A stretch of 64,000 bases of DNA, taken from assembly GCF_041154485.1 (NCBI RefSeq), contig NZ_AP028669.1:2604001-2668000 (forward strand), written 5' to 3'. The position numbers were made by a program, and so were the translations under genes. This document shows positions 1 through 9,669 of this stretch, one piece after another. The DNA is from Variovorax sp. V93. Its GTDB lineage: Bacteria; Pseudomonadota; Gammaproteobacteria; Burkholderiales; Burkholderiaceae_C. Under the pieces are notes generated by a model. It did not search any database. It was not told where the DNA came from and saw only the letters and a list, made by a program, of their open reading frames with translations. Position 1 is the first letter of the stretch; every line of letters begins with the position of its first letter.

Positions 1-532
1 CCGCGAAATCCTGAAAATGGGCGACCCCCGGCTGCTGCGCATTGCGCAGCCGGTGGCTGCCTTCGACACCGACGAGCTGCACCTGCTGGTGCGCGACATG
101 TTCGAGACCATGCTGGCCGCCAACGGCGCCGGCCTGGCCGCGCCGCAGATCGGTGTCGACCAGCAGCTCGTGATCTTCGGCACCGATGTCGTCAATCCCC
201 GCTACCCCGATGCGCCGCCGGTGCCTCGCACCGTGCTGCTGAATCCGGTTATCACGCCGATCGGCGACGAGGAAGAAGAAGGCTGGGAAGGCTGCTTGTC
301 GGTGCCGGGCCTGCGCGGCGTGGTGCCGCGCTTCGCCAACATCCGCTACACCGGCTTCGATCCCTACGGCGATCCGATCGACCGCATCGCAAGCGGCTTT
401 CATGCGCGCGTGGTGCAGCATGAAGTCGATCACCTGCTGGGCAAGCTCTATCCGATGCGGGTGCGCGACTTCTCGCGCTTCGGCTATACCGACGTCCTGT
501 TTCCAGGGCTGGACGCCAACGACGACGATTGA
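1..532 (+). CDS. def: Peptide deformylase, 5' end cut by window
   Basis: Removes the N-formyl group from nascent proteins. All three family motifs are visible: [18 protein letters not shown] and HEVDH. The Cys of motif 2 and the two His of motif 3 are the expected metal ligands. The frame is open to the window edge and reads REILKM just before the ATG at 17. Because [12 protein letters not shown] is typical of the family N-terminus, the true start probably lies a few codons outside the window and the Met at 17 is internal. About 177 residues are visible, normal for the family. It converges with the DoxX gene, with a hairpin between them. Confidence 0.95.
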   Translation, partial: REILKMGDPRLLRIAQPVAAFDTDELHLLVRDMFETMLAANGAGLAAPQIGVDQQLVIFGTDVVNPRYPDAPPVPRTVLLNPVITPIGDEEEEGWEGCLSVPGLRGVVPRFANIRYTGFDPYGDPIDRIASGFHARVVQHEVDHLLGKLYPMRVRDFSRFGYTDVLFPGLDANDDD

Positions 533-540
533 CGGAAGAA

Positions 541-580
541 CGGCCGGTACACCGCCGGCCGCGTGCCTTCTTTCTTTCTT
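541..580 (+). terminator. Hairpin between convergent def and DoxX genes
   Basis: CGGCCGG (541-547) pairs perfectly with CCGGCCG (555-561) across a 7-nt loop and is followed by a pyrimidine-rich run (565-580). This fits intrinsic termination of def. The tail is C/T-rich rather than pure T, so strength is uncertain. Confidence 0.5.
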
Positions 581-976
581 TCAGTTGTACTTGCCGCCCA
601 GGCCGAACCGGCCGCCGCCGAAGAACGCGATCGCGATCGCCGAGAACATGAACATGCCCTGCAGTTCCAGCGCCCAGCCGCCCTGGCCGTTGAGCGCGCC
701 CAGGTCCTTCTGATGAACGAGCCAGATCGCCACCAGCATGTTGAGGGCGACGATCAGCGCCGCCGGACGGGTGAACAGCCCCACGATGAGCAGCACCGGC
801 GCAAGGATCTCTCCGACATAGACCAGGTAGGCCAAAGCCGCCGGCAAGCCATGGGACGCCAGCATGCCGCCGATGCCGTCGACGCCTTTGCCGACCTTCG
901 CGATGCCGTGCAGCAGGATGAGGATGCCGAGTGCAACGCGCAGAACGAGCTTGCCGGTGTCATCGGATTTGGTCAT
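581..976 (-). CDS. DoxX family inner-membrane protein
   Basis: 131-residue protein with four hydrophobic segments and the small DoxX-family layout: GKLVLRVALGILILLHGIAKV near the N-terminus, VYVGEILAPVLLIVGL in the middle and FMFSAIAIAFFGGG at the C-terminus. DoxX-like proteins are membrane subunits of uncertain, often redox-related, function. The start MTKSDDTG is preceded by AGGAA at a suitable distance. The frame stays open upstream to about 1522, but that part runs antisense to the amino-acid binding protein gene and is not credible coding. No neighbour suggests a specific role. Confidence 0.85.
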   Translation of the reverse strand: MTKSDDTGKLVLRVALGILILLHGIAKVGKGVDGIGGMLASHGLPAALAYLVYVGEILAPVLLIVGLFTRPAALIVALNMLVAIWLVHQKDLGALNGQGGWALELQGMFMFSAIAIAFFGGGRFGLGGKYN

Positions 977-1086
977 GTGCAGATTCCTGGTGAAGTTGTT
1001 GGAGGCCCGTATGTTAGTGAATGCAGCCGGCAAGAAAAACCCGTGGACAGCGGCGCACGCAGCATATGCATTCAACTGCTGGTTCC

Positions 1087-1116
1087 TTGGCAGGGCGGCG
1101 CGCAGCCTCGTACACT
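1087..1116 (+). promoter_or_regulatory. Candidate sigma-70 promoter for the aap operon
   Basis: TTGGCA (1087-1092) and TACACT (1111-1116) are separated by 18 bp, close to the consensus -35/-10 arrangement. The -10 lies 32 bp upstream of the aapJ start codon. Called by inspection only. Confidence 0.5.
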
Positions 1117-1148
1117 GCCTTTTGCTTGTTGTTGAGGAGAACACACCA

Positions 1149-2183
1149 ATGAAGAATCGATTCCGTCCCGCGCTGGCCGCTGCCGCAACCATTGCCGCGC
1201 TTGCCACTGCCGCGCCTGCCCTTGCCGGCAAGACCCTCGATGCCGTCAAGCAGCGCGGCACAGTCAAGTGCGGCGTGACCAATGGCGTGGCCGGCTTTTC
1301 CGCGCCCGACACGCAGGGCAACTGGTCGGGCCTGGACGTCGACACCTGCCGCGCCATTGCGGCGGCCGTGCTGGGCGATCCGAAGAAGGTCGACTTCGTG
1401 CCGCTCAATTCGCAGCAGCGCTTCTCGGCCCTGCAGGCCGGCGAGATCGACATCCTCGCGCGCAACACCACCTGGACGCTCACGCGCGATGCGTCGCTGG
1501 GCTTCAACTTCACCACCATCACCTACTACGACGGCCAGGGCTTCCTGGTGCCGAAGAAGCTCAAGGTCACGAGCGCCAGGCAGCTCAAGAACGCGACCAT
1601 CTGCACGCAGTCGGGCACCACCAACGAGAAGAACGTGTCCGACTACTTCCGCGCACAGAACATCCCGGTCAAGACGGTGGTGTTCGAAAGCTTCGAAGCT
1701 TCGTTCAAGGCCTTCTTCTCGGGACGCTGCCAGGCCTTCACCACCGACGCCTCCGCGCTGGCGGGCCTGCGCAACAAGGAAGCGCCGAACCCCGACGACT
1801 ACATCATCCTGCCCGAGCTCATTTCCAAGGAACCGCTCGCGCCGCTGGTGCGCCGCGGCGACGACGAATGGTTTGCCATTGCCAAGTGGGTGCCCAACGC
1901 GCTCATCGAGGCCGAAGAATTCGGCGTCACGCAGGCCAATGCCGACGAGCTCAAGGCCAGCAGCAAGGACCCGGCGCAGCAGCGCCTGGTCGGCACCGGC
2001 GAGGACCTGGGCAAGCTGCTGGGCCTGGACAAGGACTGGTCGTTCCGCGCGATCAAGGCCGTGGGCAACTACGGCGAGATGTTCGAGCGCAACGTGGGCC
2101 CCAAGTCGGTGCTCAAGCTGCCGCGCGGCTCGAACAACCTCTGGAACAAGGGCGGCCTGATCTACGCACCACCGGTTCGATGA
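1149..2183 (+). CDS. aapJ: General L-amino-acid ABC transporter, periplasmic binding protein
   Basis: 344 residues with a clear Sec signal peptide (cleavage likely after APALA, residue 26). The mature protein begins GKTLDAVKQRGTVKCGV, typical of the AapJ/BztA subfamily, whose members are longer (about 340 residues) than ordinary polar-amino-acid binding proteins. It should bind L-amino acids in the periplasm and deliver them to the AapQ/AapM permease. The ATG at 1149 follows GAGGAGAAC, a good ribosome site; the frame extends upstream but without a signal peptide. The stop overlaps the start of aapQ (ATGA). Confidence 0.92.
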   Translation: MKNRFRPALAAAATIAALATAAPALAGKTLDAVKQRGTVKCGVTNGVAGFSAPDTQGNWSGLDVDTCRAIAAAVLGDPKKVDFVPLNSQQRFSALQAGEIDILARNTTWTLTRDASLGFNFTTITYYDGQGFLVPKKLKVTSARQLKNATICTQSGTTNEKNVSDYFRAQNIPVKTVVFESFEASFKAFFSGRCQAFTTDASALAGLRNKEAPNPDDYIILPELISKEPLAPLVRRGDDEWFAIAKWVPNALIEAEEFGVTQANADELKASSKDPAQQRLVGTGEDLGKLLGLDKDWSFRAIKAVGNYGEMFERNVGPKSVLKLPRGSNNLWNKGGLIYAPPVR

Positions 2184-3181
2184 GCAGTCAAGCCTCGCGC
2201 CGCGGCGCCTGGCTGGCCTGGGTCGTCCAGGCGCTGCTGGTGCTGGCCGTCGTGGCCGGCGCGGCCTGGGTCGTGAACCATGCGCTCGAAGTGCTGCGGG
2301 CGCGGGGCGTGCGCTCGGGCTTCGACTTTCTCGCCGAGCCTGCAGGCTTCTCCATCAGCGAAGGCTGGCTCGATTTCGATGCCAGCCAGCCGTTCTGGCG
2401 CGCCTTTCTCGCGGGCCTGGTCAACACGGTGCGCGCCTCGGTGCCCGCCGCCATCTTTTCGGTCGTGCTCGGTACCCTGATCGGCATCGGCCGGCTCGCA
2501 CCGCATGTGCTGCTGCGCGGCATCTGCACCGCGTATGTCGAACTGCTGCGCAACGTGCCGCTGCTCGTGCAACTGCTGATGCTGGCCTTTGCGATTGCCA
2601 ACCTGCTGCCCGATCCCACCGAGCCTGTGCGGCTGCTGCCGGGCGTGTGGCTCAGCAAGGGCGGCCTCAGCGTGCCCTGGCCGGCGTCGGGGGAGGGCGG
2701 TGGCTGGTGGCCCACGCACCTCGAATGGCCCGAACGCGGCGACTTCGGCGTGAGCGGCGGCGCGGCGCTGAGCCCGGAGTACGTGACCATCGTCGCGGGT
2801 CTGTCCTTCTATTCGGCCGCGTTCGTGGCCGAGATCGTGCGCGCCGGCATCCTGTCGGTGCCGCAGGGGCAGGTGCTGGCCGGGCAGGCGCTCGGGCTCG
2901 CGCCGGTGCAGCAGCTGCGCATCGTGATCCTGCCGCAGGCGCTGCGGGTGATCGTGCCGTCGCTCACCAACCAGCTGCTGAGCCTCGTCAAGAATTCATC
3001 GCTTGCGGTGGCCGTGGGCTATCCGGAGCTGGTGTCGGTGGCCAACACCACCATCGGCTCGAACGGCCGCGCCTTCGAGTGCATTGCCATCATCATGGCG
3101 GTCTACCTGCTGCTGTCGCTCGTGATCTCCTTCGGCATGAACCGCTACAACGCGCGCGTCGCGCTCAGGGGCTGGCGATGA
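2180..3181 (+). CDS. aapQ: General L-amino-acid ABC transporter permease AapQ
   Basis: 333-residue inner-membrane permease of the HisMQ type. The N-terminal half has the membrane segment WVVQALLVLAVVAGAAWVV. A long periplasmic insertion (about residues 140-195) is characteristic of AapQ/BztB rather than short polar-amino-acid permeases. The EAA loop region GQALGLAPVQQLRIVILPQA, which contacts the ATPase, is present. The start ATG overlaps the aapJ stop and the stop overlaps the aapM start, so the three genes are translationally coupled. Confidence 0.92.
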   Translation: MSSQASRRGAWLAWVVQALLVLAVVAGAAWVVNHALEVLRARGVRSGFDFLAEPAGFSISEGWLDFDASQPFWRAFLAGLVNTVRASVPAAIFSVVLGTLIGIGRLAPHVLLRGICTAYVELLRNVPLLVQLLMLAFAIANLLPDPTEPVRLLPGVWLSKGGLSVPWPASGEGGGWWPTHLEWPERGDFGVSGGAALSPEYVTIVAGLSFYSAAFVAEIVRAGILSVPQGQVLAGQALGLAPVQQLRIVILPQALRVIVPSLTNQLLSLVKNSSLAVAVGYPELVSVANTTIGSNGRAFECIAIIMAVYLLLSLVISFGMNRYNARVALRGWR

Positions 3182-4236
3182 GGAACGCGGCCCAGGGCCC
3201 TGTTGCGTGGCGCAGCGAACTCTGGGGTTCGCCGCTGCGGGTGCTGGCCACCGTGCTGCTGCTCGCGCTGCTGGCGTGGGGCGGCGTCCACGCCATTGAA
3301 TGGGGCGTGCTGCACGCGGTGTTCCGGCCCGATGCAGAAGCCTGCCGCGCGATGCAGCATGGCGCCTGCTGGGGCGTGGTGGCCGAGAAGTGGCGGCCGA
3401 TGCTGTTCGGGCGCTTCCCTTATGAAGAGCAATGGCGTCCGGCCATTGCCGTGGCCGTGCTGTCGGCCGTGACCATGCTGAGCGCCTGGCCGCGCAGCTG
3501 GCGCTGGTGGCTGGCGCCGCTCTGGCTTGCGGCGCTGCTGTTGTTCGTGCTGCTGATGCGCGGCGGCGTGGCGGGACTGGCCCCCGTGCCGACCAGCCGC
3601 TGGGGCGGTCTGCCGCTCACCATCGGCCTTGCCGTGGTGGGCTTGGCATTGGCCTTTCCGCTGGCGCTGCTGCTTGCGCTGGGGCGCCGCTCGGGCTGGC
3701 CGGTGGTTCGCACGCTCTGCGCGAGCTACATCGAGCTGGTGCGCGGCGTGCCGCTGATCTCGGTGCTGTTCATGGCGTCGTTCCTGCTGCCGCTGCTGTG
3801 GCCCGCGGGCTGGCAGCCCGACGTGCTGGTGCGCGTGCTGGCGGGACTCACGCTGTTCGTGGCGGCCTACCTGGCCGAGATCATCCGCGGCGGGTTGCAG
3901 GCCGTGCCGCGCGGCCAGACCGAAGCGGCGATGGCGCTGGGCTTCGGCCGCTGGCCGGTGCAGCGGGACATCGTGCTGCCGCAGGCCCTGCGGCTCGTGG
4001 TGCCGGCGTTGACCAACAGTGTGGTCGGCACGCTGAAGGACACCTCGCTGGTCACGGTGGTGGGCTTGTTCGAGCTGACCGGTGCGCTCGGCCTCGCGCT
4101 CGGCGGCGACCCGACCTGGCGGCCGTTCTATCTCGAGGGCTATCTCTTCATTGCGGCCGTGTACTGGCTGCTGTGCTTCGGGCTGTCGCGCTACAGCGTG
4201 TGGCTCGAGCGGCGGCTGGGAGAGGGCGCGCGCTGA
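3178..4236 (+). CDS. aapM: General L-amino-acid ABC transporter permease AapM
   Basis: 352-residue partner permease. The C-terminal half carries the transmembrane domain and an EAA loop (AMALGFGRWPVQRDIVLPQA). The sequence ASYIELVRGVPLISVLFM is typical of AapM/BztC. The start overlaps the aapQ stop. No aapP-type ATPase gene follows: 16 bp after the stop the convergent pgm gene ends. The transporter must therefore use an ATPase encoded elsewhere, or the operon has lost its last gene. Confidence 0.92.
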   Translation: MRNAAQGPVAWRSELWGSPLRVLATVLLLALLAWGGVHAIEWGVLHAVFRPDAEACRAMQHGACWGVVAEKWRPMLFGRFPYEEQWRPAIAVAVLSAVTMLSAWPRSWRWWLAPLWLAALLLFVLLMRGGVAGLAPVPTSRWGGLPLTIGLAVVGLALAFPLALLLALGRRSGWPVVRTLCASYIELVRGVPLISVLFMASFLLPLLWPAGWQPDVLVRVLAGLTLFVAAYLAEIIRGGLQAVPRGQTEAAMALGFGRWPVQRDIVLPQALRLVVPALTNSVVGTLKDTSLVTVVGLFELTGALGLALGGDPTWRPFYLEGYLFIAAVYWLLCFGLSRYSVWLERRLGEGAR

Positions 4237-4251
4237 GCGCGCCGGCCCTCA

Positions 4252-5904
4252 TCAGCCCGCCAGTGCCTTGTCGACCAGCTGCTGCGCTTCCTCGAGGATG
4301 CGGCCCAGGTGCTCGGCACCGAGAAAGCTCTCGCCGTAGATCTTGTAGATGTTCTCGGTGCCCGAGGGGCGCGCGGCGAACCAGCCGTTCTCCGTGACCA
4401 CCTTCACGCCGCCGATGGCCGCGCCATTGCCGGGGGCGTGGCTCAGCACGTTCTGGATCTTCTCGCCCGCGAGCTCGGTGGACAGCACCTGCTGCGGCGA
4501 GAGGCTCGAAAGCTTCTTCTTCTGCTCGACGGTGGCCGCTGCGTCCACGCGGTTGGCCACCGGCTGGCCCAGCGCCTGGGCGAGTTCGGCAAAGCGCTCG
4601 CCGGGGTCGCGTCCGGTGCGTGCGGCGATCTCGGCCGAGAGCAGGGCGGGAACGATGCCGTCCTTGTCGGTGGTCCAGACCGAGCCGTCGCGCCGCAGGA
4701 AGGTGGCGCCCGCGCTTTCCTCGCCGCCGAAGCCCAGCGACGAATCCACCAGCCCATCGACGAACCACTTGAAGCCCACCGGCACCTCGTACAGCGTGCG
4801 GCCCAGCCTGGCGGCCACGCGGTCGATCATCTGGCTGCTGACCACCGTCTTGCCGACCGCCGCATGCGCCGCCCATTGCGGCCGGTGCGTGAAGAGGTAG
4901 TCGACCATCACGGCCAGGTAGTTGTTGGGTGGCAGCAACCCCGCGCTGCGCGTGACGATGCCGTGGCGGTCATGGTCGGTGTCGCAGGCGAAGGCGATGC
5001 CGAAGCGTTCCCGCAGGCCGATCAGCTTGTGCATGGCATCGGGCGACGACGGGTCCATGCGGATGCGGCCGTCCCAGTCGAGCGACATGAAGCGGAAGGT
5101 GGGATCGACCTCCTGGCTCAGCACGTTGAGCCGCCCGAGCTTGTAGCGCTCGGTGATGGCCGGCCAGTAGCGCACGCCCGCGCCGCCCAATGGATCGACG
5201 CCCAAATCGATCTGCACGCCGCGGATCGCATCCATGTCGAGCACCTGCGCGAGGTCTTCGACATAGGTGTTCAGGTAGTCGTGGCGGTGCGTGGTCGGGG
5301 CGTGCAGCGCCTGGGCGAGCGGCAGGCGCTTCACGCCCTTGAGATCCGCCGCAAGAAAGGCGTTGGCCGCGGCTTCGACCGCCGACGTGATGTCGGTGCC
5401 CGCGGGGCCGCCGTTGGGCGGGTTGTACTTGAAGCCGCCGCTTTCGGGCGGGTTGTGCGAAGGCGTGATCACGATGCCGTCGGCCAGCCCCGCCGTGCGT
5501 CCGCGGTTGTAGACCAGGATGGCGTGCGAGACCGCGGGCGTGGGCGTGTACTCATCGTCCTTCGAAAGCATCAGCTCGACGCCGTTGGCCGCCAGCACTT
5601 CCACCGCGCTGTTGAAGGCGGGCGTGGAAAGCGCATGCGTGTCGATGCCGAGGAACAGCGGCCCGTCGATGCCCTTCTGGCGCCGGTAGTCGGCAATGGC
5701 CTGGCTCATGGCCAGCACATGCCATTCGTTGAATGCGTTGTCGAAGGAAGAACCGCGGTGGCCCGAGGTTCCGAAGGCCACGCGCTGCGAAGGCACCGAG
5801 GGATCGGGCCGGCCCGCGTAGTAGGCCGAGACGAGGCGCGGGACATTGACGAGCAGGTCCAGCGGTGCGGGCTGGCCCGCGAGGGGATTGGTTTTCTGGC
5901 TCAT
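4252..5904 (-). CDS. pgm: Phosphoglucomutase (alpha-D-glucose phosphate-specific)
   Basis: Interconverts glucose 1-phosphate and glucose 6-phosphate in the cytoplasm. 550 residues, matching the bacterial Pgm family. Four motifs are visible: TSGHRG (residues 46-51), the phosphoserine loop TPSHNPP (Ser about 149), the metal loop DTDHDRHG (308-315) and the sugar loop GGEESAG (393-399). The phosphate-binding RPSGTEN lies near the C-terminus. The ATG at 5904 has no strong ribosome site. It lies 102 bp downstream of glnD on the same strand, so co-transcription with map-glnD is possible. Confidence 0.96.
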   Translation of the reverse strand: MSQKTNPLAGQPAPLDLLVNVPRLVSAYYAGRPDPSVPSQRVAFGTSGHRGSSFDNAFNEWHVLAMSQAIADYRRQKGIDGPLFLGIDTHALSTPAFNSAVEVLAANGVELMLSKDDEYTPTPAVSHAILVYNRGRTAGLADGIVITPSHNPPESGGFKYNPPNGGPAGTDITSAVEAAANAFLAADLKGVKRLPLAQALHAPTTHRHDYLNTYVEDLAQVLDMDAIRGVQIDLGVDPLGGAGVRYWPAITERYKLGRLNVLSQEVDPTFRFMSLDWDGRIRMDPSSPDAMHKLIGLRERFGIAFACDTDHDRHGIVTRSAGLLPPNNYLAVMVDYLFTHRPQWAAHAAVGKTVVSSQMIDRVAARLGRTLYEVPVGFKWFVDGLVDSSLGFGGEESAGATFLRRDGSVWTTDKDGIVPALLSAEIAARTGRDPGERFAELAQALGQPVANRVDAAATVEQKKKLSSLSPQQVLSTELAGEKIQNVLSHAPGNGAAIGGVKVVTENGWFAARPSGTENIYKIYGESFLGAEHLGRILEEAQQLVDKALAG

Positions 5905-5948
5905 GTCGAGGGTTGCCGTTCGAGTTGAATCAAGTCGGCACCATCATG

Positions 5949-5967
5949 CCGCAGGATGTGCCTGCGG
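5949..5967. other. Perfect 7-bp inverted repeat between glnD and pgm
   Basis: CCGCAGG and CCTGCGG flank a 5-nt loop in the short space between the glnD stop and the pgm start. No T-run follows on either strand, so this may be a weak terminator or an mRNA-stabilising hairpin. Confidence 0.4.
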
Positions 5968-5987
5968 ATGAAACAAGCGGCAAGCGT

Positions 5988-6011
5988 GCCTCAGGGCCTC
6001 AGGGCCTCAGG
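5988..6011. repeat. Three tandem GCCTCAGG units across the glnD stop
   Basis: Three perfect 8-bp units (5988-5995, 5996-6003, 6004-6011). The glnD stop codon lies inside the third. Being 8 bp long, a change in unit number would move sequence at the extreme 3' end of glnD. Confidence 0.85.
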
Positions 6012-8613
6012 AGGCCAGCGCTTCCATCAGCTCGGTCTCGATGGCAAGCTGCGTCTTCTGGCCCTGCAGTTCCGGCCCGCTGATCAGGAAGGTGTCTTCC
6101 ACGCGCTCGCCGAGCGTCGTGACCTTGGCGAGCTGCAGGTTCAGGTGATGCCGGGCGAGCACGCGCGCCACCGAATAAAGCAGCCCGGTGCGGTCGCTGG
6201 CCGAGATGTTGAGCAGCCAGCGCTGCGCCTTGTCGTCGGGCAGCAGGCTGATGCGCGGCTTGATCGGGAAGCTGCGCACGCGCCGCGACACGCGGCCCAC
6301 GCTGGGTGGGGGCAGGGGGCCGGCTTCGGTCAGCGTCTGCGCCAGGCCCGACTCCACCATGCTGATGAGATCGCGGTAGTGGTCGGGCAGGAAGGTGGTC
6401 ACCACCTGAAACGTGTCGAGCGCGTAGCCATTGCTCGTGGTGTGTACTTTCGCGTCAAGGATGCTGAACGACGACTGGTCGAAGTAGCCGCAGATGCGCG
6501 CGAACAGGTCGGGCTGGTCGGGCGTGTAGACCACCACCTGCAGGCCTTCGCCGACCGGTGAAAGATGCGCCCGCACGATCGGCGGCGCCTTCGGATCGAC
6601 GGGAACGTTGGGCGGTGGCACGAAACGCGAGAGCTGCTTGGCGTGCCAGGCGATCTCGGTGGCATCGTGGCGCATGAAGTAGCCGACGTCGAGCGTGGCC
6701 CACAGCGCCTTGTGGGCCTCGAAGGGCTGCGCTCGGAGGGCGAGCTGCACCAGCGCCTCGCGCTTGCGCGATTCCACCTCTGCGTCGGGGTCGGGCATGC
6801 GGCCGCCGAGCGCGCGCAGGGTGAAGCGGTACAGGTCTTCGAGCAGCTTGCCCTTCCAGGCATTCCACACGCGCGGCGAGGTGCCGCGGATGTCGGCCAC
6901 CGTCAGCAGGTAGAGCGCCGTGAGGTAGCGCTCGTTGCCCACGCGCTTGGCGAAGGCGCCGATCACCTCGGGGTCGCTCAGGTCCTGCTTCTGCGCGACC
7001 TGGCTCATCACCAGGTGCTCCGCGACCAGGAATTCGATCAGCCTCGAATCTTCGCGCGCGATGCCGTGCTGCTTGCAGAAACGCTGCACGTCGCGTGCGC
7101 CGAGCGTGGAATGGTCGCCGCCGCGTCCCTTGGCGATGTCGTGGAACAGCGCCGCCACATAAAGGATCCACGGCTTGTCCCAGCCTGCCGCGAGCTGCGA
7201 GCAGAACGGGTATTCATGCGCATGCTCGGCAATGAAGAAGCGCCGCACGTTGCGCAGCACCATCAGGATGTGCTGGTCCACCGTATAGACGTGGAACAGG
7301 TCGTGCTGCATCTGTCCCACGATGCTGCGGAACACCCGCAGGTAGCGCCCCAGCACCGAGGTCTGGTTCATGAGCCGGAACGCATGCGTGATGCCGTAGG
7401 GCTGCAGCAGGATGCGCATGAAGGTCTGGTGGTTGACCGGGTCGTTGCGGAACTTGCTGTCCATCACGTGGCGCGCGTTGTAGAGCGCGCGCAGCGTGCG
7501 TGCCGACAGGCCCTTCACGCCGATGGTCTTCTGGTAGAGAAGAAAGGTCTCCAGAATGGCATGCGGCTCGCGCTCGTAGAGGTCGTCGCTCGCAATCTCG
7601 ATGAGGCCCGCACGCTCGAAGAAGCGCTCGTTGATCGGCGTGTGCTGTTCGTCCACCGGCTGCAGCCGCTCCGCGATGTTCAGCAGCAGGATCTGGTTGA
7701 GCTGCGAAACCGCCTTGGCCGCCCAGTAGTAGCGCCGCATCAGCGCCTCGCTCGACTTGCGCTGCGATTCGCTTTCATAGCCGAAGCTCGCGGCCACGGC
7801 AGTCTGCAGGTCGAACACCAGGCGGTCCTCGCGCCGGTTGGCAATCACGTGCAGGCGCGCACGGATCAGCGAGAGCAGCGCTTCGTTGCGCTTGATCTGC
7901 TGCGCCTCGAAGGAGGTGGCCAGGCCGTTCTTGGCCAGATCGTCCCAGCGGCTGCCGAAGCCGGCGGCCTTGGCCATCCAGAGAATGGTTTGCAGGTCGC
8001 GCAGGCCGCCCGGCGATTCCTTGCAGTTGGGTTCGAGCGCGTAGGGCGTGTTGTCGAACTTCTGGTGGCGGTGGCGCATTTCCTGCGACTTGGCCACGAA
8101 GAAAGCCTGCGGATCGATGGCGCGAGCGAAGCGCCTGCGGAAGCCCACGAAGAGCTTCTTGTCGCCCGTGATCAGCCGCGATTCGAGCAGCGAGGTCTGG
8201 ACCGTGACGTCCTTCTCGGCCTCAGCCAGGCACTCGTCGACGGTGCGCACGCTGGAGCCGATCTCGAGCCCCGCATCCCAGCAGTGGCCGATGAAGGCCT
8301 CGATGCGGGCCGGATCGATCGCGCCGGCCTCGCCCTCGGGCGGCAGCAGCAGCAGCACGTCGACATCGGAGTAGGGGAACAGTTCGCCGCGGCCGAAACC
8401 GCCCACGGCCACCAGCGCGAGCGCGTCGCCGAAATCGGCTTCGCGCCAGAGCGCGCACAGCGTCTGGTCGGCCAGCGCCGACAGCTGCCGCAGCACCGTG
8501 TGCACGCTGCGCGTGGGCGCGCGCGCAAAGCGCAGGGTGTCGAACAGCGCCAGCTTCCTGGCGCGATAGGCTTCGCGCAGGGTGGCGACATCGATCTTGG
8601 CGGGTTCGATCAC
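6007..8613 (-). CDS. glnD: [Protein-PII] uridylyltransferase / uridylyl-removing enzyme
   Basis: 868-residue nitrogen sensor that adds or removes UMP on PII proteins according to glutamine level. Domains in order: nucleotidyltransferase with [19 protein letters not shown] (Asp pair about 83 and 85), a helical middle region, an HD domain with [12 protein letters not shown] that carries the removing activity, and two C-terminal ACT domains for glutamine sensing. The start is GTG (8611-8613) with GAGGAC upstream. It follows map by 34 bp on the same strand, a common proteobacterial arrangement. Confidence 0.96.
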   Translation of the reverse strand: MIEPAKIDVATLREAYRARKLALFDTLRFARAPTRSVHTVLRQLSALADQTLCALWREADFGDALALVAVGGFGRGELFPYSDVDVLLLLPPEGEAGAIDPARIEAFIGHCWDAGLEIGSSVRTVDECLAEAEKDVTVQTSLLESRLITGDKKLFVGFRRRFARAIDPQAFFVAKSQEMRHRHQKFDNTPYALEPNCKESPGGLRDLQTILWMAKAAGFGSRWDDLAKNGLATSFEAQQIKRNEALLSLIRARLHVIANRREDRLVFDLQTAVAASFGYESESQRKSSEALMRRYYWAAKAVSQLNQILLLNIAERLQPVDEQHTPINERFFERAGLIEIASDDLYEREPHAILETFLLYQKTIGVKGLSARTLRALYNARHVMDSKFRNDPVNHQTFMRILLQPYGITHAFRLMNQTSVLGRYLRVFRSIVGQMQHDLFHVYTVDQHILMVLRNVRRFFIAEHAHEYPFCSQLAAGWDKPWILYVAALFHDIAKGRGGDHSTLGARDVQRFCKQHGIAREDSRLIEFLVAEHLVMSQVAQKQDLSDPEVIGAFAKRVGNERYLTALYLLTVADIRGTSPRVWNAWKGKLLEDLYRFTLRALGGRMPDPDAEVESRKREALVQLALRAQPFEAHKALWATLDVGYFMRHDATEIAWHAKQLSRFVPPPNVPVDPKAPPIVRAHLSPVGEGLQVVVYTPDQPDLFARICGYFDQSSFSILDAKVHTTSNGYALDTFQVVTTFLPDHYRDLISMVESGLAQTLTEAGPLPPPSVGRVSRRVRSFPIKPRISLLPDDKAQRWLLNISASDRTGLLYSVARVLARHHLNLQLAKVTTLGERVEDTFLISGPELQGQKTQLAIETELMEALAS

Positions 8614-8647
8614 GGCTGTGTCCTCGGCCGCGCGCCGCTCGCGCGGC

Positions 8648-9472
8648 TCACGTTTTCGTGGAAGTGACGAACGAGGGCAGGGGTGGGCTGCCTTCCGACA
8701 GCGTGAGCACCTCGTAGCCTGTTTCGGTGACCAGCACCGTGTGTTCCCACTGCGCCGACAGCGAATGGTCGCGCGTGACGATGGTCCAGCCGTCGTACTG
8801 GCCGCCCTTGAAGTCTTCCTTCACCTCGCGCTTGCCGGCGTTGATCATCGGCTCGATGGTGAAGATCATGCCGGGCTTGAGTTCTTCCAGCGTGCCCGGG
8901 CGGCCGTAGTGCAGCACCTGCGGCTCTTCGTGGAAGCGCTGGCCCACGCCGTGGCCGCAGAATTCGCGCACCACCGAATAGCCCTGGCCTTCGGCGAACT
9001 TCTGGATCGCATGGCCCACGTCGCCCAGGTGCGCGCCGGGGCGCACCTGCAGGATGCCGTGCCACATGGCTTCGAAGGTGATGCTGCACAGCCGCTTGGC
9101 GGCAATGGAGGCATCGCCGATGATGTACATGCGGCTGTTGTCGCCGAACCAGCCATCCTTGATGACGGTCACGTCGACGTTCATGATGTCGCCCTTTTTC
9201 AGCGGCTTGTCATTGGGAATGCCGTGGCAGACCACGTGGTTCACCGAGGTGCAGAGCGACTTCGGGAAGGGCACGCTGCTCGCGCCCATATAGCCCACCG
9301 TGGCCGAGGTGGTGCCCTGCTTGACCATGTATTCGGCGGCCAGGCGGTCGACATCGTTCGTGGTGATGCCGGGCTTGATGAAGGGCGTGAGGTAGTCCAG
9401 CACCTCGGAAGCCAGGCGGCAGGCGACGCGCATGGCTTCGATGCCTGCGGCGTCTTTGTAGGTAATGCTCAT
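8648..9472 (-). CDS. map: Methionine aminopeptidase type I
   Basis: Removes the initiator methionine from new proteins. 274 residues from [15 protein letters not shown], a standard type-I length. The metal ligands are in place: Asp100 (NVDV), Asp111 (WFGD), His174 (GHGVG), Glu207 (FTIEP) and Glu243 (QWEH). The substrate-contacting His of VCHGIP is at 83. The open frame continues 28 codons upstream into a repeat-rich spacer, but the ATG at 9472 gives the family N-terminus. It is divergent from purL and leads glnD. Confidence 0.95.
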   Translation of the reverse strand: MSITYKDAAGIEAMRVACRLASEVLDYLTPFIKPGITTNDVDRLAAEYMVKQGTTSATVGYMGASSVPFPKSLCTSVNHVVCHGIPNDKPLKKGDIMNVDVTVIKDGWFGDNSRMYIIGDASIAAKRLCSITFEAMWHGILQVRPGAHLGDVGHAIQKFAEGQGYSVVREFCGHGVGQRFHEEPQVLHYGRPGTLEELKPGMIFTIEPMINAGKREVKEDFKGGQYDGWTIVTRDHSLSAQWEHTVLVTETGYEVLTLSEGSPPLPSFVTSTKT

Positions 9473-9504
9473 CCCGGAATTATCCCATTCAGCAGATGAA
9501 CCTG

Positions 9505-9575
9505 CCCCCAACGCGGGGCACTTCGTGTCCCGCTGCCCCCCGAGGGGGGCGGCCATCTCGGGGCGGCCCGGCGAT
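9505..9575 (+). repeat. GC-rich palindromic intergenic element (copy 1)
   Basis: The spacer between map and purL contains a G/C hairpin (GCCCCCC 9535-9541, GGGGGGC 9544-9550) and ends with GGGGCGGCCCGGCG (9560-9573). The reverse complement of that last 14-mer recurs exactly at 39234-39247 in another intergenic region. A TAAAAT (9580-9585) just downstream could be a purL -10 box, but no convincing -35 is seen. Confidence 0.5.
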
Positions 9576-9669
9576 GGCCTAAAATTCAGGGCTTACGCGG
9601 ATGGCCCCAGTCAGCGGCCATCCCCCTCGATTTTCTTGATTCCCAACGCGGCCCCAGGCCCCATCGACC

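Noticed and set aside
6565..8667. A 700-codon plus-strand frame opposite glnD, and a similar one (4309-5928) opposite pgm
   Set aside because: Both are composition-driven antisense frames with low-complexity translations; the minus-strand genes have full family motifs.
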